Shown here piece after piece: positions 60,186 to 64,000 of a stretch of 64,000 nucleotides of DNA. A model generated the notes under the pieces. The model was not told the DNA's origin. It worked only from the letters and a program-made list of their open reading frames with translations, and ran no database searches. The position numbers and the translations under genes were made by a program. Source of the stretch: Gyrodactylus bullatarudis (taxonomy: Eukaryota; Platyhelminthes; Monogenea; Gyrodactylidea; Gyrodactylidae); contig SSNU01000245.1 in assembly GCA_012064415.1 (NCBI GenBank), forward strand, positions 1 through 64,000, given 5' to 3'. Positions within the stretch are counted from its first letter, which is position 1, and each line of letters starts with the position of its first letter.

Positions 60186-62562
60186 CACTAAATACTTTTA
60201 TTTTAACAATCAACCGAGAAGAATCTACAGAAATCTGACTATCATCTAAGGTTCTTCTGTTACATTTTTCCACTCATGTTTTCATAAATTCCTAGATACG
60301 ACACTAAATAAAGAAAACTACATTGATTCACGAAGAAATGTTATTCTCAACGCTTATTCTCAAAAAGTCAAGAAAGTGTTTTCATTATCTCAAATATCTT
60401 TCTTTTGCATGTATATCGAGTACATATATATATCTCTTATTATTATTGTTAATTTTATTCTGAAAGGAAAGAAACAAACAAATATTCTAATTATTTTGTA
60501 AATTTGTCAAATTTTTTGATTGATTTTGGTGATGAATAAGAGAAAGAGAGATAAATATCTTGACAAAAATAAATGAACTGTTATTAAATTGATACTAAAA
60601 GATACCTTTTTTCATAATTGAAAGCTAAGACATGAAGATGAGGATTCACGATAAAACTTGATGTTCTTCTCTTGATTTTTAGAAATAAAATAATTTTTGA
60701 ATTCCGCGATGTATTCCGAAAAAAGTAAAATCTTTGGCCAAATTTGAATTTTTCGTCGATTCTTGATCCGAAATATCAGTATGGAATTGCTTAAAATTTT
60801 CGAAATCAATCAAAATTTTAAGCTCTGATTTGAATTTTGTATTTTTGACAAATTCAGATGGTATTTTCAGTTTTGCTAAAAATTGTTATTTCCAAGCTAT
60901 GTAAAATTGCTGAAAATTGTTAATTTTGGAAAATAATTTTTGGTATTTTCTGCATACTCTACTGATCATAATTGAAATAGAAACTGGAAAATAAAAATCA
61001 TTCAGATAACCATGAGAAAAAATAGTCTTGAACCTAATTAATATGAAGTTAAGAAATTTTGATATCTGTATTAAAATAATGAAAAAATATATGAATACGT
61101 TTGTACAAAAGCGTAGCATGAAAATAAAAATAAAGATAAATACATAGGCTATGAATCTTGTTTCAGTTAATAAATAAATAGTTTAAATCTTTGTTTCTGT
61201 TCATTATAATTATAATAATTATTGATAATAAAATGTGTTAAAATAAGTCTGAAGATTCAATTCGTAATCAATCTGGTAACAACTCAATAATGTAGATCTG
61301 GATATAAAAGTGTTTTAGAATAACCAACTTTTGATCTTAAAGGATCCATAATACATTTTACTGAGTATAAATTTAAACAGTTGGCTAAGTCGTATTTTGA
61401 GCTCGGATAATTATAAAATGTAAGTATGAAATTATCCTCAAAAGAAGTATATTCAGAGAAATTTCAAGTTCTTTCATGCAAAAATTATCTTTAAATACAG
61501 ATAATGGGAACCACATTTACCAATTGAAAAAAATTGTTCACGATCTATAGAATTAAGAATTGGCCACAAGTTTTTATTGATATTACTTGGATCAAAATTA
61601 GAAATTGATTATTTGATCAACTTCTTAATTTAAAAAAAATTGGCGCCAATTCAAAATTCTATAACAACAACAGTTTTTCTCAAAATTTTCTTTCTCTAAT
61701 TGGTAAAATGTGTCCCATTATCTAGATTTGTAAAACATTTGTGCAGCAACAAGTCAGTTATTCGTTAGAGAAGTATAGGAATTTCGACAGTTGAATTCAT
61801 CATAAAGCACCTTTCTTTTTTCATGTAGTTGGTTTACATAAGTTTGGAAGATTACGATCTCGTATTTTTCGTCAAGATGTCAGAAGATTTTTATTCTTTT
61901 TAACCCAATGTCACGTTTCAAGATTTAGTTTTATATTTTTGTCAATCTACTTAAGAGTAATAACAACAACAATAAAAAAAAATCTATTTAAACAGTCAAC
62001 TTTGAAACTAAGTCTAATTTAAATTCTCTTGATTAAGTTTACGATAAGCGGATTGCATTATATGAATTGTAGAAATTCAGAAAAATTCGGCAGATAAATG
62101 GTACATGATAAACATAAGATGAAGAAAAATCCTATTTCACTTCCATAAGCCATTTGTGATCGCTCTTTTGATAAATAATTTCTGTTAGCTTCTCTTCGTT
62201 TTTCTTAGTCTTCTTTTCAAAATATGAAAAGTACATCTGTAGAGATTAAAATTCTATCAATATAATTATATGGTATATTATAGTTAGGCCGGTAAAAAGT
62301 CGAAATTTGCTAATTTCAGTCATAAAATAAACAGCTCATTTTAGTGCTAATGCTACTTAAGATTTCAAGTTATCTTTTTTTATAAGTGAGATAAAATATC
62401 GATAAATGACGAAAATCCTTGAATTGTCGATAATTTAATCAATAACTGTAACAATCCCTTAGATCAATAACTGATACTGTAAAATATTCTTTTGAAAAAT
62501 TCCTTATTTTCGAATCCATCCAATGAAAATTAAGAAACTAATTTTCTAGTCTTTTTGTTAAT
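60186..62562. other. Intergenic AT-rich DNA with foldback remnants
   Basis: Follows the ADAMTS-like stop; aataaa occurs at about 60306, within 130 bp. Fragments of type-B (about 60635-60800, gacatgaagatgaggattca) and type-A (about 61030-61080, aacctaattaatatgaagtt) foldback elements. No gene seen. Confidence 0.5.
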
Positions 62563-63749
62563 TTAACCCTCGCATTGGAAGTGTGGGTCTATCAGACCCA
62601 GTAAAATATTAAAAGCTGATAATTTCCTTAAGCTAAGAGGTAATTGGGAATTTTTTTCGTCTAATCCTCATTCCATTTCTCATAAATGCAATCCCAATTT
62701 ATTTTTACTCGAGAGAACAATCCACTTCCAACCAGAAGTTTGGGAAATATGCCAAACAAGTACCACAAGGCTGGGTCTGGTTCAAAGTTGTATGACGTAC
62801 TCTCGATTTTGTGTCATCAAACAATTTATACGTTTCGATGATAAAACTACGAGACTGGCGACCCATGATAGAGATAAGCTACAGCCAATACGTTTGGTCT
62901 TCAATAAATTTGTGAAAAACTGTCACGAAGCATATCAACCTTTTGAGCAAATCTTTCACGAAATCTGGTAGAACTGTGACTTGTGACAATTTCTTTACCA
63001 CCTATGACTTAGCCAAATATTTATCAATGAAGAAGACAGCTATTGTTGGAACATGCCGTAAGAATCGAACCTTTCTACCACCTTCCTTCCAAGACACAAA
63101 AATTTCTGAAGGCCAAATTGAATATCTTTTCAGTGAAGAAATTCTTCTTCTCAAATACGGTCAAAAGAAAAATCGCCCTGTTGTTTTGTTGTCAACACTT
63201 CATCAAACTCAAGAAACTGTTGGATCTAAACCTGAAGTTATTGAATATTACAACAAAACTAAAGGAGGAGTCGATACATTGGACCAACTTGTGGGAAACT
63301 ATTCATGTAGAAGGTCAACCCGACGTTGGCCCCTGACAATATTTGAAAATCTCATCGATGTAGCTGCTTACAATGCTTATGTACTGTACTGTTTGAAATG
63401 GCCCGAATTTTTACAAACACAGAAGTATTCACGACGTAAATACTTGAAATTATTGAGTCAACAAATGATGCAGGTCAATAACGATCCTGAACCTGAAGAA
63501 CCGCCCAGAAAAATAGCCAAGATTGCACCAAATAAAAGAGACCGTTGCTATATCTGTACATGGGTGAAGGATAGAAAAACTAAAACAACGTGCTATAAAT
63601 GTGAAAAAAACATATGTAAAGAACATTCTAATGTTATATGTGATAATTGTCAATTATAATAAATATTTTGCTTATATTCTAACGACTGGGTCTAAATGAC
63701 CCATGCTTATGATACTTGTGAGTAATTTTATTTCCAATGCGAGGGTTAA
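62563..63749 (+). mobile_element. piggyBac-type transposon, internally deleted
   Basis: TTAA duplications at 62563-62566 and 63746-63749; TIRs ccctcgcattggaa and its complement (14 bp), each followed by a small hairpin around a gggtc/gaccc pair. At 1.19 kb it is about half the usual size. Confidence 0.9.
62803..63659 (+). pseudogene. piggyBac transposase (PGBD-like), N-terminus and catalytic segment lost
   Basis: 62803-62971 encodes FDDKTTRLATHDRDKLQPIR and NCHEAYQPFEQ, the block before the first catalytic region, then ends in a stop. A second frame (62943-63659) resumes at TVTCDNFFTTYDLAKYL, so the segment with the first catalytic Asp (the 'DE..LGFRGR' region of the family) is deleted. The later Asp of YNKTKGGVDTLDQL is present. 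The C-terminus keeps the cysteine-rich zinc domain (CYIC ... CYKC ... CDNC). The product would be inactive. Confidence 0.9.
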
Positions 63750-64000
63750 TGATATAAGTGATGACTACAATCAAGTGGTTGGCATATGTGGAATGGTCTT
63801 TCTCAATGTTCAAAAATGTTCTAACAAAGAACGAATTATTTAAGACTGGCAATCTAAAAGAGCAATTTTATATTCGCTTAATTATATTACAATATTTTTG
63901 AAAGATTAATAAATTTAATTTAAAAGGCCCATATCCTCGTAATTTACCTAGAAAACGATGTCGATTTTGAGTCGATTTCGTGAAGTAAAAAATGTCGAAA
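63750..64000. other. AT-rich flank, nothing recognised
   Basis: No coding sequence or structured repeat was identified to the window edge. Confidence 0.4.

Noticed and set aside
2000..64000. CRISPR arrays, bacterial operons or phage modules
   Set aside because: Direct repeats with regular spacers are absent, genes have spliceosomal introns, and the content is clearly animal.

Overview
The window is AT-rich DNA from an invertebrate animal. Genes are split by canonical GT-AG introns, several only 28-70 nt long, and large intergenic and intronic stretches are packed with decayed transposable elements. The conserved genes (11S proteasome activator, CCA-adding enzyme, ciliary TMEM17, an ADAMTS-like matrix protein with a PLAC domain) fit a bilaterian with ciliated cells. 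I cannot name the species.

Layout. 1-5350: 3' part of a gene made of short, lysine-rich, phase-0 exons ending in a hydrophobic tail; one of its exon pairs is duplicated. 5585-9595: a Ty3/gypsy-type retrotransposon with very short LTRs and one in-frame stop in gag. 10508-11593: complete PSME3 (PA28gamma). 11860-12363 (minus) and 12375-16150 (plus): a one-Ig membrane protein and the CCA tRNA nucleotidyltransferase TRNT1, divergent, with start codons 11 bp apart. 16151-19762: microsatellite-rich intergenic DNA. 19763-22909: a chromatin protein joining a SAMD1/KAT6-type winged helix, a double PHD finger and a SAM domain. 23070-23607 (minus): TMEM17.

25.2-49.9 kb holds almost no host coding sequence that I can recognise. 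It contains GINGER-like relics, several families of foldback (long inverted repeat) elements, piggyBac-type TTAA MITEs, a tRNA-Ser-derived sequence and an assembly gap lying exactly at the centre of a palindrome. 49977-60185 is the 3' part of an ADAMTS-like gene (thrombospondin repeats, Ig, PLAC). Its introns carry a Penelope-like element with a hammerhead-like motif at its 3' end, and a three-level nest: a foldback element inside a mariner inside a 0.8-kb long-inverted-repeat element. 62563-63749 is an internally deleted piggyBac element.

The most unusual content is the mobile DNA. A 0.8-kb element family ('R') has about 170-bp inverted repeats around decayed, coding-like sequence I do not recognise. 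Two hammerhead-ribozyme-like motifs differ in stem I but keep pairing. Two foldback families share one terminal consensus. On the host side the notable points are the winged-helix/DPF/SAM fusion, a probable 28-nt intron in TMEM17 and a probable start-codon-only junction in PSME3. Exon boundaries were read by eye from GT/AG signals, frame and family similarity; no alignment or search was run.
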